DNA of 64,000 bases, from the NCBI RefSeq assembly GCF_002934445.1, contig NZ_PTJE01000007.1, forward strand, positions 107,257 to 171,256, written 5' to 3'. Each line of letters starts with the position of its first letter. Positions within the stretch are counted from its first letter, which is position 1. The notes below the pieces were generated by a model. It made no database searches and was not told where the DNA came from. It saw nothing but the letters and a program-made list of their open reading frames with translations. Below, one piece after another: positions 54,217-64,000 of the stretch. Origin of the DNA: Nonlabens xylanidelens. GTDB lineage: Bacteria; Bacteroidota; Bacteroidia; Flavobacteriales; Flavobacteriaceae. Position numbers and translations under genes: made by a program.

Positions 54217-54993
54217 TTATCTTATAGGTATGTTTCTATATTTAGAACTAAGGATTAAGAATAAACCGTAAAAAAGAACGCCGGTAGAGGTGAGTCCCAT
54301 TATTATAGCGCCATATTCCACATGCATAAATGCAAATGCTGCGTCGGCTCCTTTGGGTAAGTTTGCCATATTGTAAATAGCAGATCTCCCTAAGATGTAG
54401 GCAAATACAGCAAAGACAACACCACGACTAAATCTACCTATACGTCCTAATAGCATTAAATACTTGTACTGGCTGTCAGTTAAATTTTCTTTGTGAGTCA
54501 TCTTATCCATCATGGTAGAGAAAGATATCCACCATTCATTAATTGCACTAACGGCTAGTCCTATAGAAATGATAAAGACTATTATTTTACCCCAAATAGA
54601 CTGTAGTAGCATAATTTTCCAGCCCGAGTTACCATCATCATCTGGCATACCGAATAGTAATTTGAGACAAGTAAAAAAGAGTAGACAATAACCTATACCA
54701 TTAATAAAATAAGCCACCCTGCGGAAAGCAGGCTTACCATCATCTCCATCATAATCACCCTTATTAAAAGTGAGGTAAAAACGAGAGAATATATAACCGG
54801 CCAGCCCTATACTCATAAGTAATAATAAAAACCAACCAAAACTTAAATGAGATATCCATTTAAGAACATCGTCACCACTTTTAAGTGCATAGGTAAGTTG
54901 AAATGCTGTTATTAATGCCATGATACCCATTAATAAAAACACTGCACCTTTAGTTGCTATACCTATTCTGGCAAATCTTCTGTAGTTTTTCAA
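54217..54993 (-). CDS. DUF1206 family membrane protein
   Basis: A 258-residue protein with six helices forming three two-helix repeats. Each repeat has an Arg-Gly/Lys-Gly turn: ARIGIATKGAVFLLMGIMAL (about 7-26), FRRVAYFINGIGYCLLFFTC (about 90-109) and LGRIGRFSRGVVFAVFAYIL (about 182-201). This internal triplication is the DUF1206 hallmark. Function unknown. A QNLPKGADAAFAF-like loop precedes the last helix (here NLPKGADAAFAFMHV). Confidence 0.85.
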   Translation of the reverse strand: MKNYRRFARIGIATKGAVFLLMGIMALITAFQLTYALKSGDDVLKWISHLSFGWFLLLLMSIGLAGYIFSRFYLTFNKGDYDGDDGKPAFRRVAYFINGIGYCLLFFTCLKLLFGMPDDDGNSGWKIMLLQSIWGKIIVFIISIGLAVSAINEWWISFSTMMDKMTHKENLTDSQYKYLMLLGRIGRFSRGVVFAVFAYILGRSAIYNMANLPKGADAAFAFMHVEYGAIIMGLTSTGVLFYGLFLILSSKYRNIPIR

Positions 54994-55071
54994 AGTCTGT
55001 TTCTAATCAAATCAAAAATAGTATCCAGACCTTTGAGTTAGGTAGTATGTAACAAAACTTTAGTTGTTTTA

Positions 55072-56184
55072 TTAATCTATCACTTCCATAATTTTTTCCC
55101 ACATTTCATCATGAAAAATTACTGGAACTAAATTTCCAGAAGGTTCATTTCCCATGCGTATTACAACCATCTTTAAACTAGGGACAACATCTATAAACTG
55201 ACCGTTTTTACCTAACGCACTAATCATATCTACCGGTGCAGATGGTGTTACAGAAGAATTAAATGATGTAGTTGACCCTGGGAAAACAACAGAGCTTTTA
55301 CCATTTAACCACCATAAATAACCATAAGAAGGATTTATGGATTGAGAAGTACTAGTCATAGCATTTACATAATTAGTATCGCCTAAAACAGTTGTTCCAT
55401 CCCAATTTCCCTCATTTAAAGTTAATAGTCCGAAACGTGCTGCACTTCTAGCTGTACTTACAAATAGATTGTCAAATAAAGCAGTATCTGTCCACTGACC
55501 GTCCATTCCTATTTTATTATTTATGGCTGTGGTAGTATATTCATTATTAGTCATTCCTGTAGCAGACTCTAATACGTTGTGTAGTATTTGATAGGTGCCG
55601 TTGTGATAATACCACTGACCGTCTGCATCTGTTAAATAATCAAAACATGCTGGTGCTGTACAGTCAGGGTTTGTTACATTGTAATCAATACCAGTGGTTT
55701 GTGTTAAACTGTTTTTAATAGTAATTAAGTCTTCTTTATTCTGTGGCATGTTAGTCCATCCATTACCTAAATAGTCAGACGTTTTATCATTTATATTTAA
55801 ATACCCTTCTTCTTGTGCGATACCGACCACAGTTGCTGCAAGAGATTTACCAGCACTTGCCCAGTACCAGCTACTATCCTTATCAAACGGCTGTCCAGTT
55901 AAATCGGTATTCCAGTATTCTTCAACAATTATTTTACCATTTACTAGAACTATAAAGGCTCGCGTTTCATTAGTTTCTAGAAATGTATTGAGATCGGTAA
56001 GTTTCTGACTATCCCATTGTAAATTTGTAGAAGAAGTAGATTCCCATATATCTCCCGTTAATGGAGGGAAGTAACTGGTTTCTATAGGGTCTATAATTAT
56101 CTGGTCATCGCTGGATTCATCGGTAGAACTGCATGAGACTGTAATTAAAAATGTAAGAATTATGAAAGTAAAAAGATTTTTCAT
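55072..56184 (-). CDS. serine hydrolase lipoprotein (class C beta-lactamase fold)
   Basis: A 370-residue lipoprotein (lipobox ending at C18, then an acidic DESSDDQ stretch). The catalytic S110-x-x-K113 lies in WYWASAGKSLAATVVGIAQEEGYLNINDK, the Y-x-N motif in YHNGTYQILHNVLESATGM, and the C-terminal triad region in FPGSTTSFNSSVTP and DMISALGKNGQFIDVVPSLKMVVIRMG. This is the beta-lactamase/esterase/DD-peptidase superfamily; members are mostly esterases or peptidases, and antibiotic resistance should not be assumed. Monocistronic. Confidence 0.9.
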   Translation of the reverse strand: MKNLFTFIILTFLITVSCSSTDESSDDQIIIDPIETSYFPPLTGDIWESTSSTNLQWDSQKLTDLNTFLETNETRAFIVLVNGKIIVEEYWNTDLTGQPFDKDSSWYWASAGKSLAATVVGIAQEEGYLNINDKTSDYLGNGWTNMPQNKEDLITIKNSLTQTTGIDYNVTNPDCTAPACFDYLTDADGQWYYHNGTYQILHNVLESATGMTNNEYTTTAINNKIGMDGQWTDTALFDNLFVSTARSAARFGLLTLNEGNWDGTTVLGDTNYVNAMTSTSQSINPSYGYLWWLNGKSSVVFPGSTTSFNSSVTPSAPVDMISALGKNGQFIDVVPSLKMVVIRMGNEPSGNLVPVIFHDEMWEKIMEVID

Positions 56185-56244
56185 TTGTAATGGTTTGGTA
56201 GCTAGTGTTTAAGACTTGGGAAAAGATAAAAAGTTTAATATAAG

Positions 56245-56550
56245 TTATCCTGTACCGCCACCATGACCTAAACCGCTTTCATAAAAGCCGCCACTTTGCT
56301 TTCTTATCAGTCGGTCTCTACGTTTTTTAGTCATGGTGCGTCTATCTATTCTTATAAAATCCTTCATAAGATAATACCAGACAAAGGGAATAGTCCATAT
56401 AAGAATAGAATTGAGTATTTTCTGACGTTTGCTTAAAACCAGTGCGGTAGAAACTACTTTCTGTGCTTTTATGGTATACCTCAAGTACAAGAATAGAAAA
56501 ATTATAGAAAAGATAACGAGGTACCACATGAACATTAAAACTACAAACAA
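56245..56550 (-). CDS. small membrane protein with Gly-rich tail
   Basis: A 101-residue protein with an N-terminal helix (about residues 4-24, FMWYLVIFSIIFLFLYLRY), a second hydrophobic stretch (about 45-60, LNSILIWTIPFVWYYLM), a strongly basic section (RIDRRTMTKKRRDRLIRK) and a C-terminal ESGLGHGGGTG. No family recognised. A Gly/His-rich end of this kind is seen in other small flavobacterial membrane proteins, purpose unknown. Confidence 0.65.
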   Translation of the reverse strand: MFVVLMFMWYLVIFSIIFLFLYLRYTIKAQKVVSTALVLSKRQKILNSILIWTIPFVWYYLMKDFIRIDRRTMTKKRRDRLIRKQSGGFYESGLGHGGGTG

Positions 56551-56673
56551 TAAACGATTTATTAGATAGAATTTAGGAAGTATTTAGTTGATAAGGTATG
56601 TAGATACATTGTAGATTTGATGATTTAAGAATCTATAGAATATGAAAATTAGAATGCAAGATCAGACTTAATG

Positions 56674-57033
56674 TTATTTCTTACGCAACAACGTCAGAAT
56701 CTCTTTTTGTCCTAAATTACTCATCTCAAATTGTAAAGTATCTTGAGTAGATATACTAATGTCTACGGCTATTTCCATTTTACCTTCCGCTGTAGAGAAT
56801 AGTTTTCTTTCGGCAAGTTGATAAACTCCAGTTTCATTTATATTACCTAATTTAGAAGAATATGTCTTATCTGCTTTGAAATCAAAGAATACGTTGTCAT
56901 TACATTTATCTTGGCCTGTAGCTACAACAACCCATGAAGTACATTCCCATTCTCCTGCAATTTTCTGATACTTTTCAGAAGTATCACAAGAAATAAATAA
57001 AAATACAGAGAGTAAAAAAAGTAGTTTTTTCAT
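56674..57033 (-). CDS. lipocalin-like lipoprotein
   Basis: A 119-residue lipoprotein (MKKLLFLLSVFLFISC, lipidated C16). The mature part begins IAGEWECTSWVVVATGQDKCNDNVFFDFKADKTYSSKLGNINETGVYQL, matching the start of lipocalin-like domains (GxW motif, then F-F-x-x-D-K-T-Y), followed by strands to the end. Ligand unknown. An 8-bp inverted repeat (GTTTAGAG / CTCTAAAC, 57046-57066) lies 13 nt upstream of its start. Confidence 0.82.
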   Translation of the reverse strand: MKKLLFLLSVFLFISCDTSEKYQKIAGEWECTSWVVVATGQDKCNDNVFFDFKADKTYSSKLGNINETGVYQLAERKLFSTAEGKMEIAVDISISTQDTLQFEMSNLGQKEILTLLRKK

Positions 57034-57192
57034 AATAGTCAGTTGGTTTAGAGTTGATCTCTAAACGTAAAATTTCATCATTAATTGTTTATATCCAGTT
57101 TGGATTTGTTGTTGTATAAATGAAAAGTAATAAATTTTGTTAATACTATTTAAAAATGAATCATATCTAGAGAAACTCCGCTATCGATTTCG

Positions 57193-57200
57193 TAAATTTG
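57193..57200 (+). promoter_or_regulatory. -7 promoter element for icmF
   Basis: TAAATTTG (TAnnTTTG), 25 nt before the icmF ATG. Confidence 0.55.
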
Positions 57201-57225
57201 TAGCACATAAAATGAGATAATCATA

Positions 57226-60200
57226 ATGCAAGATCAGACTCCATATATTCCAGTAAACAAAGTACGTATAGTAACGGCTGCCAGCCTTTTTGATGGTCAC
57301 GACGCAGCTATTAATATAATGCGACGTATCATTCAATCTACTGGTTGTGAAGTGATTCACCTAGGTCACGATAGAAGTGTAGAAGAAGTGGTAAATACTG
57401 CTATTCAAGAAGATGCAAGTGGTATAGCGATGACTTCTTATCAAGGTGGTCATAACGAGTACTTTAAGTACATGCGTGATTTATTAGTAGAAAAAGGAGC
57501 AGAGCACATCAAGATTTTTGGTGGTGGTGGTGGTGTAATTCTACCGTCAGAGATAAAGGATTTGATGGATTATGGAATCACTCGTATTTATGCTCCAGAT
57601 GACGGTCGTGCGATGGGTTTGCAGGGTATGATTAATGATCTTGTGCAGCGATGTGATGTTGCTGTTCCCGCTTTCGCGAAAGCGAAACAAGGAAAAAACC
57701 TTTCCACAAAAGAATTATTAGAAGAGAAACATGTACCTACTATCGCAAGATTGATATCACTTGCAGAAAACAGACATGAAGAATTCCAAGCAGAATTTAA
57801 ATTCGATGCAGAAGAACTAGCAGGAACTCCAGTTTTAGGAATTACAGGAACAGGTGGATCTGGTAAATCATCTCTAGTAGATGAATTGATACGCAGATTC
57901 CTAATCGATTTCCCTGAAAAAAATATAGGTGTTATCTCTGTAGATCCATCAAAACGTAAAACAGGTGGTGCTTTATTAGGTGATAGAATACGTATGAATG
58001 CGATCAATAACGACCGTGTTTATATGAGATCTCTTGCAACGAGACAGTCTAATTTAGCTCTTTCTAAGCATGTGCAAGAAGCGGTAGATGTTTTAAAAGC
58101 TGCAAAATATGACCTGATCATTCTTGAAACAAGTGGAATAGGGCAGAGTGATACAGAGATTTTAGAACACAGTGATGTGTCTTTATATGTAATGACTCCA
58201 GAGTTTGGTGCAGCCACACAACTAGAGAAAATCGACATGCTAGATTTTGCAAATGTGGTAGCCATCAACAAATTTGACAAACGTGGTTCACTAGACGCAC
58301 TGCGTGATGTAAAAAAACAATTCCAGCGCAATCATAATCTTTGGGAAACAGATCCAGCAACTCTTCCAGTGCATGGAACTATAGCAAGCCAATTTAACGA
58401 TCCAGGAATGAATGCGTTATATGAAGCGTTAATGGCTGAGGTAACTGAGAAAACAGGTGTGGATTTAAGTTCTAAAAATGAGCTTAACAAAGCACAAAGT
58501 GAAAAGATATTTGTTATTCCACCGTCTAGAACACGTTACCTAAGCGAGATAGCCGAAAGTAATAGAGCTTATGATAATACTGCTGCTACACAGTCTACCG
58601 TGGCACAAAAATTATATGGTGTTTTTCAAACTGTACAAACTTTAATAGATCAAAACGAAAACGCACCTGCTGCAGAAAACAGAGAGCGTTTAATTACCGA
58701 TAAAGGATTAAATGAAGAGTACATTTTATCTCTCGTTTTAGTAGACGATGCAGATTTTATGAATCTTCTTATTGCACAATTCAACAAATCATTAAAAGAC
58801 CTTGATCCATATAACTGGGAAGTAATTACCGGTTGGGATGCAAAGGTGAATAAATACAAGCAACCTATATATGAATTTCAAGTACGTGACAAGGTCATTA
58901 AAATTGAAACACATACAGAGTCGCTTTCTCATAAAATGATTCCTAAAGTGGCACTACCTAAGTACAGTGCTTGGGGTGATATTTTAAAATGGTGTTTACA
59001 AGAAAATGTGCCAGGAGAATTTCCTTACACAGCAGGATTGTATCCGTTTAAACGTACTGGAGAAGATCCTACCAGAATGTTTGCCGGTGAAGGTGGACCA
59101 GAACGTACAAACAAGCGTTTTCACTATGTGAGTTTAGGCATGCCAGCAAAACGTTTGAGTACTGCATTTGATAGTGTAACCTTATATGGTAACGATCCAG
59201 GATTACGACCAGATATTTATGGTAAAATCGGTAATGCAGGAGTAAGTATTTGCTGTCTAGATGACGCAAAGAAATTGTATTCTGGTTTTGATTTATCACA
59301 CGCCATGACTTCGGTTTCTATGACTATTAATGGTCCAGCACCTATGTTATTAGGGTTCTTTATGAATGCTGCGATAGACCAGAACTGTGAACGATTCATT
59401 ACAGAAAACGGACTAGGCGATAAAGTAGAGGCAAAGCTTAAAGAAGTATATGACGATAACAACGTAGAACGTCCTTCTTATTTAAACGCTCAAGGCGAAA
59501 AAGTATATTCTAAAAACGGTGCGGTAGACACTAGTAAACTACCAGAAGGAAATGATGGTCTTGGTTTAATGCTTTTAGGTCTTACAGGAGATCAAATTCT
59601 AGATCCTGCAGACTATAATCGCATTAAGATAGAAACTCTTGCACAAGTGCGTGGAACCGTTCAAGCAGATATTTTAAAAGAAGATCAGGCTCAAAACACT
59701 TGTATTTTCTCTACAGAATTTGCTTTGCGTTTAATGGGTGATGTACAACAGTATTTCATTGAAGAAAAAGTACGTAACTTCTACAGTGTTTCGATTTCTG
59801 GTTATCACATTGCCGAGGCTGGAGCAAATCCTATCACGCAATTGGCATTTACACTTGCAAACGGATTCACTTATGTAGAATATTACTTGAGTCGCGGAAT
59901 GGATATCAATAAATTCGGTCCTAACCTAAGTTTCTTCTTCTCAAACGGTATCGATCCTGAATACTCTGTAATAGGTCGTGTGGCTAGAAAGATTTGGTCC
60001 AAAGCAATGAAGAACAAATACGGAGCTAACTCTCGTGCACAAATGTTGAAATATCACATTCAGACTAGTGGTCGTTCTTTACATGCACAAGAGATAGATT
60101 TTAACGATATCCGTACGACATTGCAAGCACTGTATGCGATTAATGATAACTGTAACTCGTTGCATACTAATGCTTATGACGAGGCGATTACCACACCGAC

Positions 60201-60750
60201 AGAAGAATCTGTAAGACGTGCGATGGCCATTCAACTGATCATCAATAAGGAATTAGGTCTTGCTAAAAATGAGAACCCTATTCAAGGAGCGTTTATCATT
60301 GAAGAGTTGACTGATCTTGTAGAAGCTGCTGTATTAGAAGAATTTGATAGAATTACAGAACGTGGTGGCGTACTAGGAGCGATGGAAACCATGTACCAGC
60401 GCAGTAAGATTCAAGAAGAATCCATGCATTACGAGATGTTGAAACACACTGGCGAGTTCCCAATTATAGGAGTAAATACTTTCTTAAGTTCAAAAGGTAG
60501 CCCAACGGTTTTACCAGCTGAGGTAATACGTGCAACTGAAGAAGAGAAGCAAGCTCAAATAACTACTAAAGATAATTTGCATTCCGCTTTCGCGAAAGCG
60601 CAACAAGAACAATTATCTAAGATTCAAAAAGCAGCTATAGAACAAGGTAACATCTTTGAACATTTAATGGAAGCGACAAAGATTTGTACACTAGGACAAA
60701 TTACCGATGCATTGTTTGAAGTAGGTGGACAGTATAGACGTAATATGTAA
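57226..60750 (+). CDS. icmF: fused isobutyryl-CoA mutase IcmF
   Basis: A 1174-residue three-part enzyme: adenosylcobalamin-binding domain (about 10-145, with [15 protein letters not shown], the D-x-H motif), MeaI/ArgK-like G-protein chaperone (about 190-420, Walker A GTGGSGKS at 208-215, [12 protein letters not shown] as base-specificity motif), and the substrate-binding mutase barrel (about 560-1174, [25 protein letters not shown] to [19 protein letters not shown]). It interconverts isobutyryl-CoA and n-butyryl-CoA; relatives also act on pivalyl-CoA, and the exact substrate is not decidable here. Two palindrome copies (57669, 60585) lie in inter-domain or loop segments, both as Ala-Phe-Ala-Lys-Ala. 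Confidence 0.95.
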   Translation: MQDQTPYIPVNKVRIVTAASLFDGHDAAINIMRRIIQSTGCEVIHLGHDRSVEEVVNTAIQEDASGIAMTSYQGGHNEYFKYMRDLLVEKGAEHIKIFGGGGGVILPSEIKDLMDYGITRIYAPDDGRAMGLQGMINDLVQRCDVAVPAFAKAKQGKNLSTKELLEEKHVPTIARLISLAENRHEEFQAEFKFDAEELAGTPVLGITGTGGSGKSSLVDELIRRFLIDFPEKNIGVISVDPSKRKTGGALLGDRIRMNAINNDRVYMRSLATRQSNLALSKHVQEAVDVLKAAKYDLIILETSGIGQSDTEILEHSDVSLYVMTPEFGAATQLEKIDMLDFANVVAINKFDKRGSLDALRDVKKQFQRNHNLWETDPATLPVHGTIASQFNDPGMNALYEALMAEVTEKTGVDLSSKNELNKAQSEKIFVIPPSRTRYLSEIAESNRAYDNTAATQSTVAQKLYGVFQTVQTLIDQNENAPAAENRERLITDKGLNEEYILSLVLVDDADFMNLLIAQFNKSLKDLDPYNWEVITGWDAKVNKYKQPIYEFQVRDKVIKIETHTESLSHKMIPKVALPKYSAWGDILKWCLQENVPGEFPYTAGLYPFKRTGEDPTRMFAGEGGPERTNKRFHYVSLGMPAKRLSTAFDSVTLYGNDPGLRPDIYGKIGNAGVSICCLDDAKKLYSGFDLSHAMTSVSMTINGPAPMLLGFFMNAAIDQNCERFITENGLGDKVEAKLKEVYDDNNVERPSYLNAQGEKVYSKNGAVDTSKLPEGNDGLGLMLLGLTGDQILDPADYNRIKIETLAQVRGTVQADILKEDQAQNTCIFSTEFALRLMGDVQQYFIEEKVRNFYSVSISGYHIAEAGANPITQLAFTLANGFTYVEYYLSRGMDINKFGPNLSFFFSNGIDPEYSVIGRVARKIWSKAMKNKYGANSRAQMLKYHIQTSGRSLHAQEIDFNDIRTTLQALYAINDNCNSLHTNAYDEAITTPTEESVRRAMAIQLIINKELGLAKNENPIQGAFIIEELTDLVEAAVLEEFDRITERGGVLGAMETMYQRSKIQEESMHYEMLKHTGEFPIIGVNTFLSSKGSPTVLPAEVIRATEEEKQAQITTKDNLHSAFAKAQQEQLSKIQKAAIEQGNIFEHLMEATKICTLGQITDALFEVGGQYRRNM
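57669..57684. repeat. dispersed palindrome, copy 15 (inside icmF)
   Basis: Perfect 16-bp core in the linker between the B12 domain and the G-protein domain, Ala-Phe-Ala-Lys-Ala frame. Confidence 0.95.
60585..60600. repeat. dispersed palindrome, copy 16 (inside icmF)
   Basis: Perfect 16-bp core near the 3' end of icmF, in a helix-rich loop, Ser-Ala-Phe-Ala-Lys-Ala frame. Confidence 0.95.
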
Positions 60751-60846
60751 GCAGTGAACGGCTATCTTTGCTAGTGTGTGAGAATATCGGTATCTGTACC
60801 TTTCTCAAAGCTTGATAAAGAGCAACCATACAAATTACAAATTTTT

Positions 60847-60877
60847 AAAAGCGCAAATCGAAAGATTTGCGCTTTTT
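60847..60877 (+). terminator. rho-independent terminator after icmF
   Basis: AAAAGCGCAAATC / GATTTGCGCTTTT stem closed by a GAAA tetraloop, then TT; 97 nt after the icmF stop. Confidence 0.93.
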
Positions 60878-60884
60878 TAAAATT

Positions 60885-61465
60885 CCAATGTCAGTTCGAG
60901 CGCAGTCGAGAACGGTTATGGAAGAAAGAATCATTAATTACTCTTATAATCCTATAATAATATTTCAACGTCAATCAGCTGTAGAGCGGATGCGCTACCT
61001 ACCTTTCTCAAAACCCAATTAATAGCACGATCAAAAAGCCTTTCCTTTCAGCTGAAGGGAAAAAAGTAAAGGAGCGACAGCGATGAACGCAAAGGGTTTG
61101 GCGCGGTGTTGGAAGTAATCGATAAGTTTCCGTTCCCCAACCCTAAAAGGAGCGGAAACAAAAGCTTTTTACCGATATCTGAGAAACCTACCCTTTAGGG
61201 TTAGCGCAAGATTTCGGTGTTTAAATAAATCGAGAAGCCTGTTACTAACTTACTGTTTGCAATTAAAATCTGTCAGTTTGCCACCTCTTTTCCCTTGCTA
61301 AACCTTACAGGTTAGAGTTGAGGTTTTGATTTAAAACAGATACCGGTTTGAACTCAGTCGAGAACGGTTTATGTGCAAAAAAAAATCTATAAACCCACAA
61401 GTTCTTAAAACTTTCACCTCTTTATTAGTTAGTTCTATTTTTTTTCTTTTTTTTGTAGGAAATAA
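60885..61465. repeat. intergenic region built of interspersed-repeat remnants
   Basis: About 580 nt with no gene. It holds two related segments, TCAGTTCGAGCGCAGTCGAG (from 60891) and a shorter GAACTCAGTCGAGAACGG (61350-61367), which resemble a flavobacterial intergenic repeat known to me only from memory. Between them are several inverted repeats (GTTTCCG 61126 / CGGAAAC 61153; AACCCTAAA 61139 / TTTAGGGTT from 61193). GC content is visibly higher than the surroundings, and no frame stays open. It may be a decayed mobile or structured RNA-like repeat. Confidence 0.5.
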
Positions 61466-61471
61466 TTGATT

Positions 61472-63964
61472 ATGAGAAAATTAATATTACTGGGATTTGT
61501 CATGTCCTGTTTACTAAGCTATTCACAAGAAGAAGGTAATTTTTGGTATTTTGGGCAAAATGCTGGATTAGACTTTTCTACAACACCACCTACTCCACTT
61601 AGTAACGGTCAAATTAATACGCTTGAAGGGTGCACAGCCATAAGTGATAATCTCGGAAATTTATTATTTTATTCAGATGGAGTTACTGTTTGGAATCGAA
61701 ATCATAGTATAATGTTGAACGGAACGGGCCTAGCGGGAAGTCCAACTTCTGTACATTCTTCAATCGCAGTAAAGGATTTATCATCTACAAGTAAATGGTA
61801 TTTGTTTACAATAGGAGATGATTTTACTACCAATACTGGTTTATCTTATTCTGTAATAGATATGAGTCTAGACTCTGGTTTGGGAGGAATAATGCCTTCT
61901 CAAAAAAATATTCTTATCAACGCAAATTTTCATGAAAAGTTAGCCATTACTAAAAATGCAACTAATGATGGATACTGGTTATTAACTTTTGACCAACCTA
62001 ATTATTATGCCTATCGAGTTGGTCAAGGTTCGGTAGATTCAACTACTCCAGTGATCTCTAACGTACCAATTTCTTCAGTTTTGCAAACTATAAGAGGCGT
62101 ACTTAAATTTTCACCAGATGGTACAAAAGTGATTAATACCTCTGTTAGAGATTCGTTTGGTGCTATTCTCTCAGTTTTTGATACACAAACAGGAATTGTT
62201 TCTACCTCTTATTCATTAACACACAATGACAACGCGTATTCACTTTTTCATGGTGCTGAGTTTAGTCCTGATTCAAATCTCGTTTATTTAAATGCTAATT
62301 CGCAGAACTTTGGTAATGCTTGTTTATCCTACAATCGTAGAATTTATCAATACGATGTGTCCGGCGGTTCTACATGGAATTCTACTCCATTTCTTTTAGC
62401 AAACAGTCTTGGTACTAGAGGAGCCTTGCAGCTAGGTAGAGATGGAAAAATATATATTTCTAGAAATTGTCAACCTTGGTTAGCAGTTATTAATAACCCA
62501 ACTATTCCTGGTTCAGGAGCTAACTATGTATTTGATGGTATAGCTCTTACTCCTAATACAGAATCTAAAGAAGGTTTACCCTATACTGGAAGTACTTATT
62601 ATTATAATTCTTTCAATGAAATTTCCGGACATTTAACTATTGACACAGACCAAAATGGTTGCAATAATACAGATCCTAAATATCCGAGTATATTTTTAAA
62701 TCTCAATTCAACAAATTACAACTCATTTACTTTTTCTGATAATAACGGAAAGTTTCGATTTGTGTCACCAAATGGACAATTTACGGTAACACCAAACCCA
62801 GAAAATCCAACCTACTGGAATTTCTCACCACCAAACGTAATTGTAGATTTCCCAACTCAAACCAGTCCATTCACTCAAGATTTTTGTGTCACGGCAAATG
62901 GTTCCATAGAAGATCTAGAAGTAATAGTTGTACCACTTGAACAAGCAAGACCAGGTTTTGATACCGATTATAAAGTGGTAGTTAAAAATAAAGGAAACGT
63001 TACAACAAGTGGAACAGTGACATTAGATTTTGAAGAAGACTTTATGAATTTACTTTCTTCAACGCCTATTGCTACAACTCCTGCAACTAATCAGTTGAGT
63101 TGGTCTGTGAGTAATTTACAGCCTTTCCAGATGGAAGAGTATGAATTTACCATGACCTTGAATACACCTACACAAACAACCAATCCATTAAACGGTAATG
63201 ATATCCTAACTTTTACAGGAACCGTTACAGGAACAGGAACAGACGCCATGCCAGCAGATAACACAATGGTTTTTGATCAAACGGTTGTGAATTCTTATGA
63301 TCCTAATGATAAAACCTGTCTAGAAGGTAAAACTATGGACCCTAGCGATGTTGGTGAATATGTTCATTATATGATTCGTTTTGAGAATACAGGTACGGCT
63401 AGTGCGGTAAATATCGTGGTGAAAGATGAAATTGATTTGGCTCAATTCGATATTACTACTTTGATTCCGCTAGGTGGTAGTCACGATTATTATACTCGTG
63501 TACGAGATAACAATGTGGTTGAGTTTATTCACGAAGACATCAATCTAGATTTTAACGATGCGACTAACGATGGTTATGTATTGTTTAAAATTAAAACTTT
63601 AAATACTCTTGTTGCAGGAGATACTTTTGATAATACTGCTGATATTTTCTTTGATTTTAATGCTCCAATTGTAACCAATACAGAGACAGTAAGTATCATG
63701 AGTACAGCAAGCGTAGGAGAAGCTACAGATAGTAGTATCTCCATTTATCCTAATCCTGCAAACAACTTTATTAACGCGACTGCAAACAATGCCATAGAAA
63801 GCATCAGTATTACCGATATGAATGGTAGAATGATCACAGCAACTCAATTTACAGGTGCATCAAACGAGCAACGTGTAGAAATAGGAGAGTTGTCTTCAGG
63901 TATTTACTTTGTAACTATAAAAAGCAATGCAGGCCAGAAAATAGAGAAGTTACTAGTGGAGTAA
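61472..63964 (+). CDS. large T9SS-secreted surface protein with Por secretion tail
   Basis: An 830-residue exported protein: signal peptide (MRKLILLGFVMSCLLSYSQ), a beta-propeller-like N-terminal half (EGNFWYFGQNAGLDFS, EGCTAISDNLGNLLFYSDGVTVWNRNHSIM, LKFSPDGTKVINTS), conserved-repeat DUF11/DUF7619-like domains (YDPNDKTCLEGKTMDPSDVGEYVHYMIRFENTGTA, about 608-642), and a C-terminal type IX sorting domain (ISIYPNPANNFINATANNAIESISITDMNGRMI to SSGIYFVTIKSNAGQKIEKLLVE, about 755-830). The tail directs export through the type IX system. Start ATG 61472; an in-frame TTG at 61466 is less likely. The ligand or target is unknown. Confidence 0.9.
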   Translation: MRKLILLGFVMSCLLSYSQEEGNFWYFGQNAGLDFSTTPPTPLSNGQINTLEGCTAISDNLGNLLFYSDGVTVWNRNHSIMLNGTGLAGSPTSVHSSIAVKDLSSTSKWYLFTIGDDFTTNTGLSYSVIDMSLDSGLGGIMPSQKNILINANFHEKLAITKNATNDGYWLLTFDQPNYYAYRVGQGSVDSTTPVISNVPISSVLQTIRGVLKFSPDGTKVINTSVRDSFGAILSVFDTQTGIVSTSYSLTHNDNAYSLFHGAEFSPDSNLVYLNANSQNFGNACLSYNRRIYQYDVSGGSTWNSTPFLLANSLGTRGALQLGRDGKIYISRNCQPWLAVINNPTIPGSGANYVFDGIALTPNTESKEGLPYTGSTYYYNSFNEISGHLTIDTDQNGCNNTDPKYPSIFLNLNSTNYNSFTFSDNNGKFRFVSPNGQFTVTPNPENPTYWNFSPPNVIVDFPTQTSPFTQDFCVTANGSIEDLEVIVVPLEQARPGFDTDYKVVVKNKGNVTTSGTVTLDFEEDFMNLLSSTPIATTPATNQLSWSVSNLQPFQMEEYEFTMTLNTPTQTTNPLNGNDILTFTGTVTGTGTDAMPADNTMVFDQTVVNSYDPNDKTCLEGKTMDPSDVGEYVHYMIRFENTGTASAVNIVVKDEIDLAQFDITTLIPLGGSHDYYTRVRDNNVVEFIHEDINLDFNDATNDGYVLFKIKTLNTLVAGDTFDNTADIFFDFNAPIVTNTETVSIMSTASVGEATDSSISIYPNPANNFINATANNAIESISITDMNGRMITATQFTGASNEQRVEIGELSSGIYFVTIKSNAGQKIEKLLVE

Positions 63965-64000
63965 ATTTCTCATATATTCCAAAATGAAAAGCCTTTTCTT

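Noticed and set aside
55072..56184. Beta-lactamase resistance gene
   Set aside because: Only the general serine-hydrolase fold is supported (SxxK, YxN); lipoprotein form and family members point to esterase or peptidase roles.

Overview
The window looks like chromosomal DNA of a marine flavobacterium (Bacteroidota, Flavobacteriaceae). The evidence is low GC, promoters with the Bacteroidota -7 box TAnnTTTG, several TTG starts, a protein with a type IX secretion (Por secretion) tail, MenB, fused IcmF, DUF2339/DUF3999, PIG-L and SSS families, and flavobacterial-type DnaX, PgpH and ClpC. Genus cannot be settled from the sequence alone; the very frequent palindrome CGCTTTCGCGAAAGCG reminds me of Nonlabens/Dokdonia-like genomes, which is recollection and not a search. 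I see no phage, insertion sequence, CRISPR array or obvious island. This is a core-genome segment.

Layout: 80-3509 holds a BlaI/M56 regulator pair and a LemA-DUF3137 pair; 3506-5331 a frameshifted DUF2452 gene, a small unknown gene and menB; 5527-9226 the DUF2339-DUF3999 envelope pair; 9292-11201 gcvT plus an NAD-dependent epimerase; 11349-14435 nnr and hutH; 15123-21681 clpC divergent from gyrA-TPR; 21751-25857 an NlpC/P60 peptidase and thiolase divergent from a PgpH-like HD phosphodiesterase; 25954-26196 tRNA-Ser and tRNA-Pro; 26566-30636 a tight pdxH-sixA-ppk1-ppx operon; 30711-36777 an outer-membrane barrel, dnaX (with an A11 slippage site), rnpB, a SecD-like lipoprotein, rsmD, DUF3822 and a pseudopilin-like membrane protein; 36896-41498 a RecD-like helicase, DUF4126, three tandem paralogous membrane proteins, kdsB and a small acetyltransferase; 41686-46199 a hydrolase, an MltD-like transglycosylase, cardiolipin synthase, a half-size TSUP transporter and DUF2911; 46354-48313 an ECF sigma factor with its envelope partner; 48586-53567 a PIG-L / 37-residue membrane protein / SSS symporter / GYF operon; 53759-57033 envelope proteins and lipoproteins; 57226-60750 icmF; 61472-63964 a large T9SS-secreted protein.

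The most unusual feature is not a gene. Sixteen copies of the palindrome GCTTTCGCGAAAGC (14-16 bp core) are spread over the 64 kb at strikingly even distances (mean about 4.0 kb, never closer than 2.1 kb). Nine are intergenic, seven of those within 10-50 nt after a stop codon. Seven lie inside genes, six of them in the one frame that encodes Ala-Phe-Ala-Lys-Ala. This pattern of even spacing, 3' UTR hairpins and a preferred reading frame resembles DNA uptake sequences of Neisseria and Pasteurellaceae, or a dispersed binding site of a chromosome-organising protein. Other points of interest are the dnaX A11 run that should give gamma and tau forms, a frameshifted DUF2452 gene, an M56 peptidase with HExxH changed to HEQVY, an in-frame (CAG)14 tract, an unannotated 37-residue membrane gene, and an orphan terminator suggesting a small RNA near 4.0 kb.
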